Assembly (NCBI GenBank): GCA_022827045.1
Contig: JAJDTQ010000143.1
Span: 6,226 to 70,225 of the forward strand
Direction: 5' to 3'
Origin: Candidatus Binatia bacterium
Lineage (GTDB): Bacteria > Desulfobacterota_B > Binatia > UBA9968 > JAJDTQ01
DNA: 64,000 nt
The position numbers were made by a program, and so were the translations under genes. Below, in pieces: positions 17,242 through 25,519 of this stretch. Below the pieces are notes generated by a model, which was not told the DNA's origin, did no database searches, and saw nothing but the letters and a program-made list of their open reading frames with translations. Numbering within the stretch: position 1 is the first letter of the stretch; each line of letters opens with the position of its first letter.

Positions 17242-18285
17242 TCAAGAGTCACGGCTAGCCGCTCGCACCCGCGGCATCACCTCCTCCGCGATAAGCTGAG
17301 TTACCGACTCGATGCCGCCGCCCGGCGGGGCCAGGACCCAGGTGCCGAAGCGGCGGATGCCCATTTCGGCGATGCGGGTAATCTTGGCGGCGACTTCCTC
17401 GGGGGTGCCGGCCCAGGCGAAGGCATCCACGAACTCCTCGGGCACCAGGGGACCGGCCTCGAACATGAGCTCGTAGTCGCGCTTGGCGATCATGCCCTCC
17501 AACTCGGCGGGGACCTCCATGCCCAACTGGGTGACGAAGTCCCGGTTGGGGTAGCTGCTCCACAACAGGAAGGCGATCATTTGCCTGACACCGGCCCGGG
17601 CCTTGTCCCGGTCCTGGTCGACGCAGGTGTCGACGCGCGAGATGATTTCGATTTCGTCGGGGTCGCGTCCGGCCTGTCGCGCGCCCTGCCGGACGAAGTC
17701 CCAGGCGGTGCCGACACCTTCGGGGGTGGCCATGGTGGCGATCATGGTGCCGTCGGCGACGCGGCCGGCCAAGCGGAAAACCGCCGGGCCGCGGCTGGCG
17801 ATGACAATGGGGATATCGGGCCGGGCGGAGAATCCCAGGACGCCGTTCTTCACGCTCACCACCTTGCCGTCCACTGTCGCGGGCTTACCCGCCCACATGC
17901 TGCGCATGATGGCGATGGCGTCGCCCATGGCCGCCACCGGGCGCTCTCGCTGGATGCCCATGGCGGGAAAGCCCGAGCCGCCGGCACCGATGCCGACGAT
18001 GACGCGACCCGAGGAGATGTCGTCCACCGTGGCGATGGCGGCGGCGGTGAGCGCGGGATGGACGCTGTAGGGGTCCGTGACTGCGGCGCCGATGCCGATG
18101 CGCTCGGTGTGGACGGCGCTAAGGGTCATGTTGGCCACCATGTCGCGGCCGAACTTCTCGTTGGAGTGCCACAGGCGGTCGAACCCGAGGGCCTCCGCGC
18201 TCTTGATGATGGCGACGCGCCGGTCCAGTGGGTAGGAGGCGACGGTCCGCGAGCTGAAGCCCAGGTCGAACTGGATATCGGTCAT
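17242..18285 (-). CDS. LLM-class flavin-dependent oxidoreductase
   Basis: Luciferase-like monooxygenase-superfamily protein (347 residues, TIM barrel) that would use F420 or FMN. Seen: SAEALGFDRLWHSNE, ATVDDISSGRVIVGIGAGGSGF, RPVAAMGDAIAIMRSMW, and a C-terminal GTPEEVAAKITRIAEMGIRR. The first three are the barrel strands and cofactor-loop typical of the F420-linked MER-like branch. ATG 18285 (MTDIQFDLGFSS) is taken as the start because upstream in-frame sequence has no family similarity. It sits 35 bases after the restriction endonuclease candidate and separates the defence genes. Substrate unknown. Confidence 0.88.
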   Translation of the reverse strand: MTDIQFDLGFSSRTVASYPLDRRVAIIKSAEALGFDRLWHSNEKFGRDMVANMTLSAVHTERIGIGAAVTDPYSVHPALTAAAIATVDDISSGRVIVGIGAGGSGFPAMGIQRERPVAAMGDAIAIMRSMWAGKPATVDGKVVSVKNGVLGFSARPDIPIVIASRGPAVFRLAGRVADGTMIATMATPEGVGTAWDFVRQGARQAGRDPDEIEIISRVDTCVDQDRDKARAGVRQMIAFLLWSSYPNRDFVTQLGMEVPAELEGMIAKRDYELMFEAGPLVPEEFVDAFAWAGTPEEVAAKITRIAEMGIRRFGTWVLAPPGGGIESVTQLIAEEVMPRVRAASRDS

Positions 18286-18319
18286 TCGTTCTCTTAAGAG
18301 GCGCCGATTCAGGTCGTGA

Positions 18320-19228
18320 TCACGACCCGTCGCTTCTGGGTTCGTAGTCCATGTCGGCCAGCGCGGTTGCACTGAAGGCTGTGGACGCCCTCGCCCACTC
18401 CTTGCGAGCCGTCACCTTCTTGAGGTCGGGAGCGGCGTAGACGAATCGTTCGTCATATTGGCGGTACAGCGTATCGAAGAACCCTTCGAAACGCAGCGCA
18501 CCGCCCGGATCGGGGAACTCGTTGATGATCTCTCCGACCTCCTCCGGCCGGGTCGAAGCCAGCGCGAGTGCGATCGCTTCGTAACGGCTAACATCGTCTC
18601 GAATGCCGCGTCTGTCGGCCAATTCGCGAAGCGCCGCATGGAATCGTCGAACTGCCGGGACCGGCCGCCCGCGGTCGTCGAGCGCCACATCGTTCTCGGC
18701 GACCGGCCGAATGGGCTGCTGCTGCGGCTCCGGTTGGCGGACCAATCCGATTTCCTCGGCGCGGTTCGCCCGCATGACGAACAGGTAGCCGCAGACGAGC
18801 GGGGGATAGGCGATGTGAAGATTGGTGCAGTCGCCGACCGCTTCTTCCATCCGATTCGTGAGATTCCTGAATGCGCCAATCGCCCCTTTGCAGGAGACCG
18901 CGAGCACCGGCCCGATCCCCTCCTTGGTCGCGACAACGTCTACGTCCTTGGTCTTGAGACCGCCGTAGACAGTTCGTTCACCGGTACCGCCGAGGCTCGG
19001 ATCATGGATCAACACCGGCTGCCTGCCGCTCCCGTCCACCCGGAACGGCGGGCGCGGCATGATCTCGTCGGGGTCGAATCCGCCTTCTACGACGAGCCGG
19101 CAGGCGACGTACCAGTGAAGCGGCTTGATGTGTCGTTGGCTCTGTGGAGCCCCGCGGAACTCGACGAAGTGGGCAAGGGCCGATCTGAGCGATATCCACT
19201 CGCAGGCGCTCACGCGATGTGCCTCCAT
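18320..19228 (-). CDS. putative type II restriction endonuclease
   Basis: A 302-residue protein of no family I can name with certainty. Its position next to an N6-adenine DNA methyltransferase, whose stop it overlaps by 19 bases, is the argument for a restriction enzyme. Residues 94-115 read as a possible PD-(D/E)XK-like core: KDVDVVATKEGIGPVLAVSC then Lys114, with Asp95/Asp97 and SCK in place of the usual (D/E)XK. The middle (NLTNRMEEAVGDCTNLHIAY) and C-terminal (FFDTLYRQYDERFVY) are helical. No helicase or specificity domain is present, so type II fits best. It could also be another nuclease-type defence effector. Confidence 0.6.
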   Translation of the reverse strand: MEAHRVSACEWISLRSALAHFVEFRGAPQSQRHIKPLHWYVACRLVVEGGFDPDEIMPRPPFRVDGSGRQPVLIHDPSLGGTGERTVYGGLKTKDVDVVATKEGIGPVLAVSCKGAIGAFRNLTNRMEEAVGDCTNLHIAYPPLVCGYLFVMRANRAEEIGLVRQPEPQQQPIRPVAENDVALDDRGRPVPAVRRFHAALRELADRRGIRDDVSRYEAIALALASTRPEEVGEIINEFPDPGGALRFEGFFDTLYRQYDERFVYAAPDLKKVTARKEWARASTAFSATALADMDYEPRSDGS

Positions 19229-20637
19229 TGGCGCATCACTTCGATGCCTTCGTCGAGCAGGGCAGCCTCAGGCTGGCGGATCACCGCGTCTGGAGCCAGG
19301 AGCACATTGCGCGCTTCCCCGGGTTCGAGCTTGAGCATTCCGCCCCCCAGTGGATGCCCTTCGAGCTCGCAACTCAGCCGCCCGACGGGCGAACCCCATG
19401 CTGCCGACAGTCGCTGGCTGTAGAAATCGCCGCCACTGTCGAACAGTCCGGGCCGGGGATCGATCGCCAAGAGTGCATTCGTGCATGTGCACCTGCCCCG
19501 ATTCACGACGAGCGTCGGGGACCGGCCGCTCATGTACGTGACCACGAACGCGGGACGCCGTACGTCGGGCACGGTGTACCATGGTCTGCGGTTGCGGCAC
19601 TTGTAGGAGGCCCTGGCGCGATGTCCTTCCTCCGTGTCGAGATACGCCTGGACCGCGGCCGGCACCTGTGCGCGGGGCGGTATCCGCAAAAGGAACACCG
19701 GCTCGTCTTTCGCGGTCCACCGCTCGACGTCCGCGTCGTTTATCTCGGTGCCGTTGACATACCGACTGTTCCTGATCGACGGCACAAGGAACTCGTCAGG
19801 TATCCGGAAGCGCTCCACTGCGGAAGGGCGTAGATGAAAGAAGTGGTTCGCGCCGCTGACGTACCCGATGCCGATCTGCGCGATTCGGCCGAGCCGGACC
19901 GCCCCGGAGTCGGCCGTCATGCGCTGATAGAGGCTCCGGATGCGCGCCGGCAATAGGAAGGGCCGCAGCCTGCCGCCCCATCGGACACGCCACTCCTCGA
20001 CCGGTATCAGTTCTGACACCGCTGGCGGTATTCCACTGGAGTCGAATCGTTCGAGCTTTGACAACCGAATACCGTCTGCCTGACCACCCGCGTTGTCTGC
20101 GAACAACAGCCAGCAGTCCTCCGACAGCCGTGGGAAGATCTTTTCTTTGATGGCGACCACATGCACGGAACCGAAGTTGGCCAGAAGATAGTCCATGAGC
20201 GGCGTGGCGTAGGGCGCATGACCGATCTCCGCCGGTACGACGAACGCGACCCGGCCCCCTGCGCGGAGCTTGCTGGCCGCCGCTACGATGAACGGCGCCC
20301 ATGATGACGACAATCCGCTGAAGATGACACCCAGGCGGCGGCAGTAGTCGAGCGCAGCCTGTCGGGTCGGGCCGTTGAACCGCTGATACCTAATGAACGG
20401 AGGATTACCGGCTGCGCAGTCGAACTGCCGGTGGTCGTCAGACGCCCACGTGAAGAAATCGCTGGTTACGAGTGTAGCTTTCGGCGCACGCGCAGACGCT
20501 TGTGCGACCGACGACGGATCCCGTTCGATGCCGACGCTGTTCGGATGACGTGCAACAAAGCGGCCATCGCCGCTCGATGGATCGAGCAGGAGGTCGCCGG
20601 GGTCTCGAACAGCCCATCGCACCAAGGCATCCGCCAC
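19210..20637 (-). CDS. N6-adenine DNA methyltransferase (M.TaqI-like, gamma class)
   Basis: Protects DNA from the partner endonuclease by methylating adenine. SAM-binding motif I reads LLDPSSGDGRF and catalytic motif IV reads NPPFIRY. The C-terminal half (about residues 230-475) would be the target-recognition domain. The coordinates begin at GTG 20637, the first canonical start. However, the same frame stays open upstream to a TAG at 20725-20727 and encodes TLGAYFTPEVV, the conserved motif X of these enzymes, so the true protein starts further upstream at a non-canonical codon (for example ACG at 20688 with GGAG before it) or the assembly has a base error. It overlaps the endonuclease gene by 19 bases. 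Confidence 0.82.
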   Translation of the reverse strand: MADALVRWAVRDPGDLLLDPSSGDGRFVARHPNSVGIERDPSSVAQASARAPKATLVTSDFFTWASDDHRQFDCAAGNPPFIRYQRFNGPTRQAALDYCRRLGVIFSGLSSSWAPFIVAAASKLRAGGRVAFVVPAEIGHAPYATPLMDYLLANFGSVHVVAIKEKIFPRLSEDCWLLFADNAGGQADGIRLSKLERFDSSGIPPAVSELIPVEEWRVRWGGRLRPFLLPARIRSLYQRMTADSGAVRLGRIAQIGIGYVSGANHFFHLRPSAVERFRIPDEFLVPSIRNSRYVNGTEINDADVERWTAKDEPVFLLRIPPRAQVPAAVQAYLDTEEGHRARASYKCRNRRPWYTVPDVRRPAFVVTYMSGRSPTLVVNRGRCTCTNALLAIDPRPGLFDSGGDFYSQRLSAAWGSPVGRLSCELEGHPLGGGMLKLEPGEARNVLLAPDAVIRQPEAALLDEGIEVMRQWRHIA

Positions 20638-20856
20638 TACCTCCGGCGTGAAGTATGCACCGAGCGTCTTGAGATCGTGGTGCCCCGTGGTAAGGATCTC
20701 CGCAGTCTTGATGGCAGCCGAAAGCTACCGATCCGAGAAGCATAACACGCGGTTCGCGGCTGGCAAGAGGCTTGTATCAGTCACGCCGGCGAGGCTAATG
20801 AACCTCTGCGCCGCCAGAGTCTTCCAGCACTACGGTCCGTATGGAGATGGTTGTTT

Positions 20857-21813
20857 CTAGCGGAATGCCGGCAGCACGTCGGCGGCGAAGCGTTCCTGCT
20901 GGGCCGTCTGGTCGGGAGCGCCGAAACGCACCACGACGGTTTCGGCGCCCCGCTCGACGAATGCCTGGAGCCACTCGATGCAGCCGTCTGCCGGGCCGTT
21001 GTACGGCGGCTGCACGGCCACCATGGTCTCGTAGGACACGTTGTAGTAGCCTTCCATGAACGCGCGCATCTCCCGCTCGGCTTGGGCGGTATCGTCGTTT
21101 ACGTTGACGGAGACGTACACCGCCCGGGCCAGACTGCCCGCGTCCCGCCCCGTTTCGTTTCCCAACTCTTCCAGCCGCCGCCAGTGTCGAGCGAACTGCT
21201 CCGGGGAGTTGGGGAGCGGGAACCAGCCGTCGGCCAGCCGCAGCACCCGGCGCAGCGCGTTGTCCACGCCGCCGGCGAGCCACAGCGGTATGCCCGAGGA
21301 CCGGGCCGGGCGAAGGCCCAGGCGCACGCCGTCGAGCTGGAAGTGGCGGCCGTGAAAGGTCACCTCGGGCTCCGTCCACAGCCTCCGCATGAGGGCCACT
21401 CCCTCTTCGAAGATGCCGATGCGATGCTTGAAATCAACGCCGCAGGCGGTGAACTCCCGCTCGATGCTGCTGTTGTTGCCGGCGATGCCCAGGCCCAGGA
21501 TCAGCCGCCCGTTGCAGACGAGGTCGAGGTTGGCCAGCTCGTTGGCGAGGACGACGGGGTGGCGCAAAGCCGGGAGAAGCACGGCGGTGCCCAGCTTCAC
21601 GCGGCTGGTGCGCGCGGCCGCCGCGGCCAGCGTGGTCAGCGGTTCAAGGCGCGGACGCGCCAGGATGCTGTCCCCCACCCACAGGGAGTCGAAACCGAGT
21701 TCCTCGGCCCGTTCCGCCAGTTGCATGATGCGGCTCAGGTCCGGCACGGTCTGCGCCATCACGATTTCCCGGGTGGGCAGCAGGTAGCCTATCGCGGTCT
21801 TCTGTTGTGTCAT
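20857..21813 (-). CDS. LLM-class flavin-dependent oxidoreductase
   Basis: Second LLM-family enzyme, 318 residues. Landmarks are MQLAERAEELGFDSLWVGDS, LGTAVLLPALRHPVVLANEL, LDLVCNGRLILGLGIAGN and a C-terminal ADGWFPLPNSPEQF, the last typical of F420-dependent TIGR03619-like members. ATG 21813 (MTQQKTAIGYLLPTRE) is preceded by GGAGG, whereas the longer frame starts in non-family sequence. It is the last gene of an operon with a second LLM enzyme, a threonine synthase-like protein and an M24 peptidase. Substrate unknown. Confidence 0.88.
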   Translation of the reverse strand: MTQQKTAIGYLLPTREIVMAQTVPDLSRIMQLAERAEELGFDSLWVGDSILARPRLEPLTTLAAAAARTSRVKLGTAVLLPALRHPVVLANELANLDLVCNGRLILGLGIAGNNSSIEREFTACGVDFKHRIGIFEEGVALMRRLWTEPEVTFHGRHFQLDGVRLGLRPARSSGIPLWLAGGVDNALRRVLRLADGWFPLPNSPEQFARHWRRLEELGNETGRDAGSLARAVYVSVNVNDDTAQAEREMRAFMEGYYNVSYETMVAVQPPYNGPADGCIEWLQAFVERGAETVVVRFGAPDQTAQQERFAADVLPAFR

Positions 21814-21878
21814 GGAACACCTCCCCTCCCTGCCCCTGGATTCCCGCGTTCGCGGAATGACGTGTTCGGGTACAGGCG

Positions 21879-22883
21879 TCAGCCGCCGTTGAACGGCTTC
21901 ATGACCTCCTCGGCCAGCCACTGGATCTGCTCCAGCATCTCCGTGCCCGTGTCCGACGGGAACTGTAAAGCGCAGATGTGGTCAATTCCGGCCTTTTCCA
22001 GGAAGTCCACCTGCTCCAGGATGCTGGCCGGGCTGCCGATGAGGTTGTTGGTCTCGGCCAGCGCCGGGTCCCGGCCGGTGTGGGCCAGGGAGACCCGGTG
22101 CTGGACCATGCCGGTCTTGCGGTAGCGCGCCCGCGCCTCTTCCGGGGTCTTGCCGATGCACAGGGTGAACTGGGAACAGGCCTCCACCACCCGGGCAGGC
22201 CGTCCGGCCTCCTCCGTGAGCCGGCGCAGCAACCCCACGCGCTCCACGATCTGCTCGAAGGGCCGCCAGCCAGGCAGCCATCCCTGTCCGACCTTGGCCG
22301 CGCGCCGGATCATGGCTTCGTTGTGGCCGCCCACGAAGATGGGGAGCGGGTCCTGCACCGGCTTGGGGCGCATGGCGATGTTGCTGAAGGCGATGTGCCG
22401 CCCCTCGTATGTGGCGTCGACCTCCCGGAACAGGCATTGCAGCGCCTCCAGGCTTTCGTCCAGCAGGTCTCCGCGCCGTTCCGCCTTCCGCCGCGGCCAC
22501 TGGGCGTCGAACTCCTCCCGGTAGGCGCCGATGCCGGTGCCCAGGATCACCCGCCCGCCGGTGAACCGGTCCAGGGTGCTCACCTGCTTGGCCAGCAGCA
22601 CCGGGTCGCGCAGCGGCAGCACCAGCACCGCCGTGCCCAGCCGGATGCGCGTGGTGCGGGCTCCCACCGTGGCAAGGGTCACCAGGACCTCGTAGAAGTT
22701 GGGCGGCTCAGCCCATTTCTGGCGCGCGTAGGCCGCCGGGGTGACGTGGTCGTTGCCCCACACCGCGTCGTACCCCAGCCGCTCGGCCTCTTGGGCCATG
22801 TGGATGAACGCCTCGGGGTCCACGAACGGCACGGGGTTGACCAGGCCCTCGGTGCAGGTGGGGAGCTGGATGCTGAATTTCAT
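21879..22883 (-). CDS. LLM-class flavin-dependent oxidoreductase (TIGR03619-like)
   Basis: Third LLM-family enzyme, 334 residues. Seen: MAQEAERLGYDAVWGNDHVT, RIRLGTAVLVLPLRDPVLLA, STLDRFTGGRVILGTGIGAY, and FVGGHNEAMIRRAAKVGQGW, all standard strands and loops of the F420-type TIM barrel. Its ATG overlaps the stop of the threonine synthase-like gene in an ATGA, so translation is coupled. With the next LLM gene downstream it may act on consecutive steps of one catabolic route, or as two isoenzymes. Substrate unknown. Confidence 0.88.
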   Translation of the reverse strand: MKFSIQLPTCTEGLVNPVPFVDPEAFIHMAQEAERLGYDAVWGNDHVTPAAYARQKWAEPPNFYEVLVTLATVGARTTRIRLGTAVLVLPLRDPVLLAKQVSTLDRFTGGRVILGTGIGAYREEFDAQWPRRKAERRGDLLDESLEALQCLFREVDATYEGRHIAFSNIAMRPKPVQDPLPIFVGGHNEAMIRRAAKVGQGWLPGWRPFEQIVERVGLLRRLTEEAGRPARVVEACSQFTLCIGKTPEEARARYRKTGMVQHRVSLAHTGRDPALAETNNLIGSPASILEQVDFLEKAGIDHICALQFPSDTGTEMLEQIQWLAEEVMKPFNGG

Positions 22884-24160
22884 GAGGGTCTGTCTGCCTC
22901 CGCCCGGTAGCCGTAGGCATCACGCAGGGTTGCCAGGAATTGGTTGGTGTCGCCGTCCACCGTGGGGATCTCCGGGGCGGCCCCGGCGGTGGCGGCGGTG
23001 TCCTTGAGGCCGCTGGCGGTGTTCACCACGACGACCGTGTCGCTTCCGCCGATTCGCCCTTCCTGGCACAGGCGGCCTACCGCCGCAAGGGCGGCGAGGG
23101 ACGACGGCTCGGCGTAGATGCCCTCGTCCGCGGCCAGATCCCGTTGCAGGCCCAACAGCTCGTCGTTGCGTGCCAACACGGCAGTTCCGCCCGAGGCGCG
23201 TAGTGCGTGCAGCGCCTGGTACGTGCTCTGGTTGACGCTGATGGACCCAGCCACGTAGGGCGTGGGTGCCGGGATCTCGGGTATTGCGTCCTCGCCGGAA
23301 GCCAGGGCGGCCGCGAGGCAGCCGGCCATCTCCGCCGCGACCATGCGGGGCCGCTTGCGGATCAGGCCCAGGTGGGCCAGCTCGTCGAAGCCTTTCCACA
23401 TGCCGAACAGCGCGTCGCCGTAGGCCACCGGCAGCACGCACCAGTCGGGCGCCTCCCAGTCCATCTGCTCGCATACCTCGTAGGCGAGGGTCTTGTACCC
23501 GTCCACGCCGTAGGGGTTGCTGCCCACCGGCGGGCCGAAATAGGGAGACGTCGGATACCAGCCCCACTCGGCCACCCCGGTCTGCAACAGCTTCCAGCGG
23601 TCGGCCTTGGTGCGGGTGGCCACCACCATGGCGCCGTAGGCCTGCATCTGGGTAACGATGGCCGATGCCGCCCCCTGGACGGTGAGGACGATGCACGGGA
23701 GCCCGGCGCGGGCGGCGTAGGCCGCGGCCGCGGCGCCGGCGTTGCCGGTGGAGCTGACCCCCACCGCCTTGGCGTCGAACCGCTTCGCCATCGCCATCGC
23801 GGCGAATGCCAGCCGGTCCTTGAAGGAGCCGGACGGGTTCTGCGACTCGTCCTTCAGGAACAGCCGCTCGAGCCCGAGCCGGTTGCCGTAGCGCTCGCAG
23901 TGGAGCAGCGGGGTCTCCCCCTCGCCCAGGGTCGCGGCATTCTGGACGTCCGGAGGTAGCAGTTCGCGGTAGCGACGCATCCCGGGAGGCCGGCCGCGTA
24001 GCGACTCGACGGACAAGTCCGCCGCCGCTGCATCGAGGTCGTACCGGGGCGTCAGGTTGGCGGGGGCTTCCCGCCGGCATTCCGGGCACCCGTCGAAACG
24101 GGCCTCGATGCCGAACGACGCCCCGCATCGGATGCAGGCGAGACCGGTAAGGTGGCTCAT
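22880..24160 (-). CDS. threonine synthase-like PLP enzyme with N-terminal zinc ribbon
   Basis: Fold-type II pyridoxal-phosphate enzyme of 426 residues related to threonine synthase. An N-terminal zinc ribbon has CIRCG and CPEC pairs (residues about 9-28). The PLP Lys lies in NPSGSFKDR near residue 116, with SSTGNAGAAAAAYAARAGLP as the phosphate/substrate loop. The C-terminus is ordinary. Context (M24 peptidase upstream, LLM oxidoreductases downstream, no homoserine pathway genes) suggests a catabolic beta-elimination or replacement role rather than threonine biosynthesis; that is an inference. Confidence 0.85.
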   Translation of the reverse strand: MSHLTGLACIRCGASFGIEARFDGCPECRREAPANLTPRYDLDAAAADLSVESLRGRPPGMRRYRELLPPDVQNAATLGEGETPLLHCERYGNRLGLERLFLKDESQNPSGSFKDRLAFAAMAMAKRFDAKAVGVSSTGNAGAAAAAYAARAGLPCIVLTVQGAASAIVTQMQAYGAMVVATRTKADRWKLLQTGVAEWGWYPTSPYFGPPVGSNPYGVDGYKTLAYEVCEQMDWEAPDWCVLPVAYGDALFGMWKGFDELAHLGLIRKRPRMVAAEMAGCLAAALASGEDAIPEIPAPTPYVAGSISVNQSTYQALHALRASGGTAVLARNDELLGLQRDLAADEGIYAEPSSLAALAAVGRLCQEGRIGGSDTVVVVNTASGLKDTAATAGAAPEIPTVDGDTNQFLATLRDAYGYRAEADRPS

Positions 24161-24181
24161 GTGGAACCGGGGCGGCGGGTT

Positions 24182-25369
24182 TCAGGTGCGAGGCTCCAGC
24201 ACCTGGAGGTGCCGCGGCACCGACGTAAGGCGGCGGTAGCCGTCCTCGGTGACGACGATCATGTCTTCCACCTGGACGCTGCCCCAGCCCATCTCGTAGT
24301 AGGGAGTCTCGATGCACAGCACCATGTCGGCTTCCAGGGGCGTGTCGTCCCCCGGGGAGATGGTGGGCCGGTCGTAGCCGCCGAGGCCCAGGCCGATGCC
24401 GTGTCCAACGTGTTGTCGGGCGTAGTGCGGGATGCCGGTCTCGCGAACTTCCGCCACCGTTTCGTTGAAGATCTCCGAGGCGATTTTGCCCGGCTTGATG
24501 AGGTCGAGGGCCAGATCTTGGCCTTTCAGTATCGCATTGTAATATCTGGAGAATTTATCGTCCGGGGGGCCGAACGAAAAGGTCCGCGACATGTCGGTGA
24601 GGTAGCCCTTGTAGAGGCATCCCACGTCGAAACGGATCATGTCGCCGACCTTGAGCGTGTCGTCCGGCACGTTGGTCATGCCCAGGGCGGCACTCCGCCC
24701 GAAGCCCACGTGGTTCATGTTGGGCTCGGCGCCGCGCCGTACCTGTCCCAGGTCGAAGGCGAGGCACATCTCGGCTTCGGTCATGCCCTCCCGGGCCTCG
24801 TGGGCGGCCTCGTAGATGGACTGCTCGGTGATACGCACGGCCTCGGTCATGCGCTCGATTTCGGCGGCGCTCTTCACCATGCGGATCTCGCGAAACGCTG
24901 ACATGGCCGGCACCAGCTCCAACCGCGGAAAACGTTCCCTGAGGCGCTCCGCCAGCGCCGGGTCCAGGCCCCGCTCGTCGTAGCCGAGCCGGCCGCGGTC
25001 GAGGCCCGCGCTCTCCAGCGTCCGGACGAGTCCCTCGAAGAAGTCCTTCACCGGCTCCAGGTCGATGCCGAGCTCACGGATGCGCTGCTCGCGGGGAGTG
25101 AGCGGCTCGTTGTCCTCCATCACGCGGTGAAAGGTGCCGTAGGTGACCACCCCTGCCGGCGGCACCGTGTCCACCATGTAGTCCACCTCGCCCCGGGGGA
25201 TCACGATCCAGGGCGCGGTCACCGCGTCCCGGGTGACGATGGCGGCGATGTCCTGTCGTCGCCATACGCCGCTCAGGTAGAAGACGTTGGGAATGTTGCT
25301 GGCGGCCAGCAGGCCGTCCAGATCCCGTTCGGCCAGGACCCGCTTCGCCCGCGGTTCGTTGATCCACAT
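24182..25369 (-). CDS. M24-family metallopeptidase (Xaa-Pro dipeptidase/creatinase-like)
   Basis: A 395-residue pita-bread-fold enzyme with an N-terminal creatinase-like domain (VLAERDLDGLLAASNIPNVF, YLSGVW) and the C-terminal catalytic domain. Metal-ligand motifs are readable: the Asp pair in FDVGCLYKGYLTDMSRTF, His in GHGIGLGLGGYDRP, and Glu residues in CIETPYY and VQVEDMIVV, consistent with a dinuclear metal site. GGGAG lies eight bases before ATG 25369. First gene of the operon running leftward into the threonine synthase-like gene after 21 bases. It could be a dipeptidase or a C-N hydrolase on a small amide. Confidence 0.88.
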   Translation of the reverse strand: MWINEPRAKRVLAERDLDGLLAASNIPNVFYLSGVWRRQDIAAIVTRDAVTAPWIVIPRGEVDYMVDTVPPAGVVTYGTFHRVMEDNEPLTPREQRIRELGIDLEPVKDFFEGLVRTLESAGLDRGRLGYDERGLDPALAERLRERFPRLELVPAMSAFREIRMVKSAAEIERMTEAVRITEQSIYEAAHEAREGMTEAEMCLAFDLGQVRRGAEPNMNHVGFGRSAALGMTNVPDDTLKVGDMIRFDVGCLYKGYLTDMSRTFSFGPPDDKFSRYYNAILKGQDLALDLIKPGKIASEIFNETVAEVRETGIPHYARQHVGHGIGLGLGGYDRPTISPGDDTPLEADMVLCIETPYYEMGWGSVQVEDMIVVTEDGYRRLTSVPRHLQVLEPRT

Positions 25370-25476
25370 GTGTGAACTCCCTGGGGATAAGGTTTACGAC
25401 GCCGTGAAGGCACTGACTATAGGGAAGCCGAATCCGGGGTGTCAAACAAGGGTGTGTCGGACAGCGTGTCCTTTTG

Positions 25477-25517
25477 AAATACTAAGTTTCTACTAATTGG
25501 TTTATAAATTAGTAATT
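25477..25517. repeat. AT-rich direct repeat, left of fic gene
   Basis: The segment contains GAAATACTAA and ends ATAAATTAGTAATT (25504-25517). The last 14 bases recur exactly at 26878-26891 on the other side of the Fic gene. Within it TACTAATT (25491-25498) and AATTAGTA (25507-25514) form a perfect 8-bp palindrome. The AT content is extreme compared with the flanks. Confidence 0.75.
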
Positions 25518-25519
25518 TA

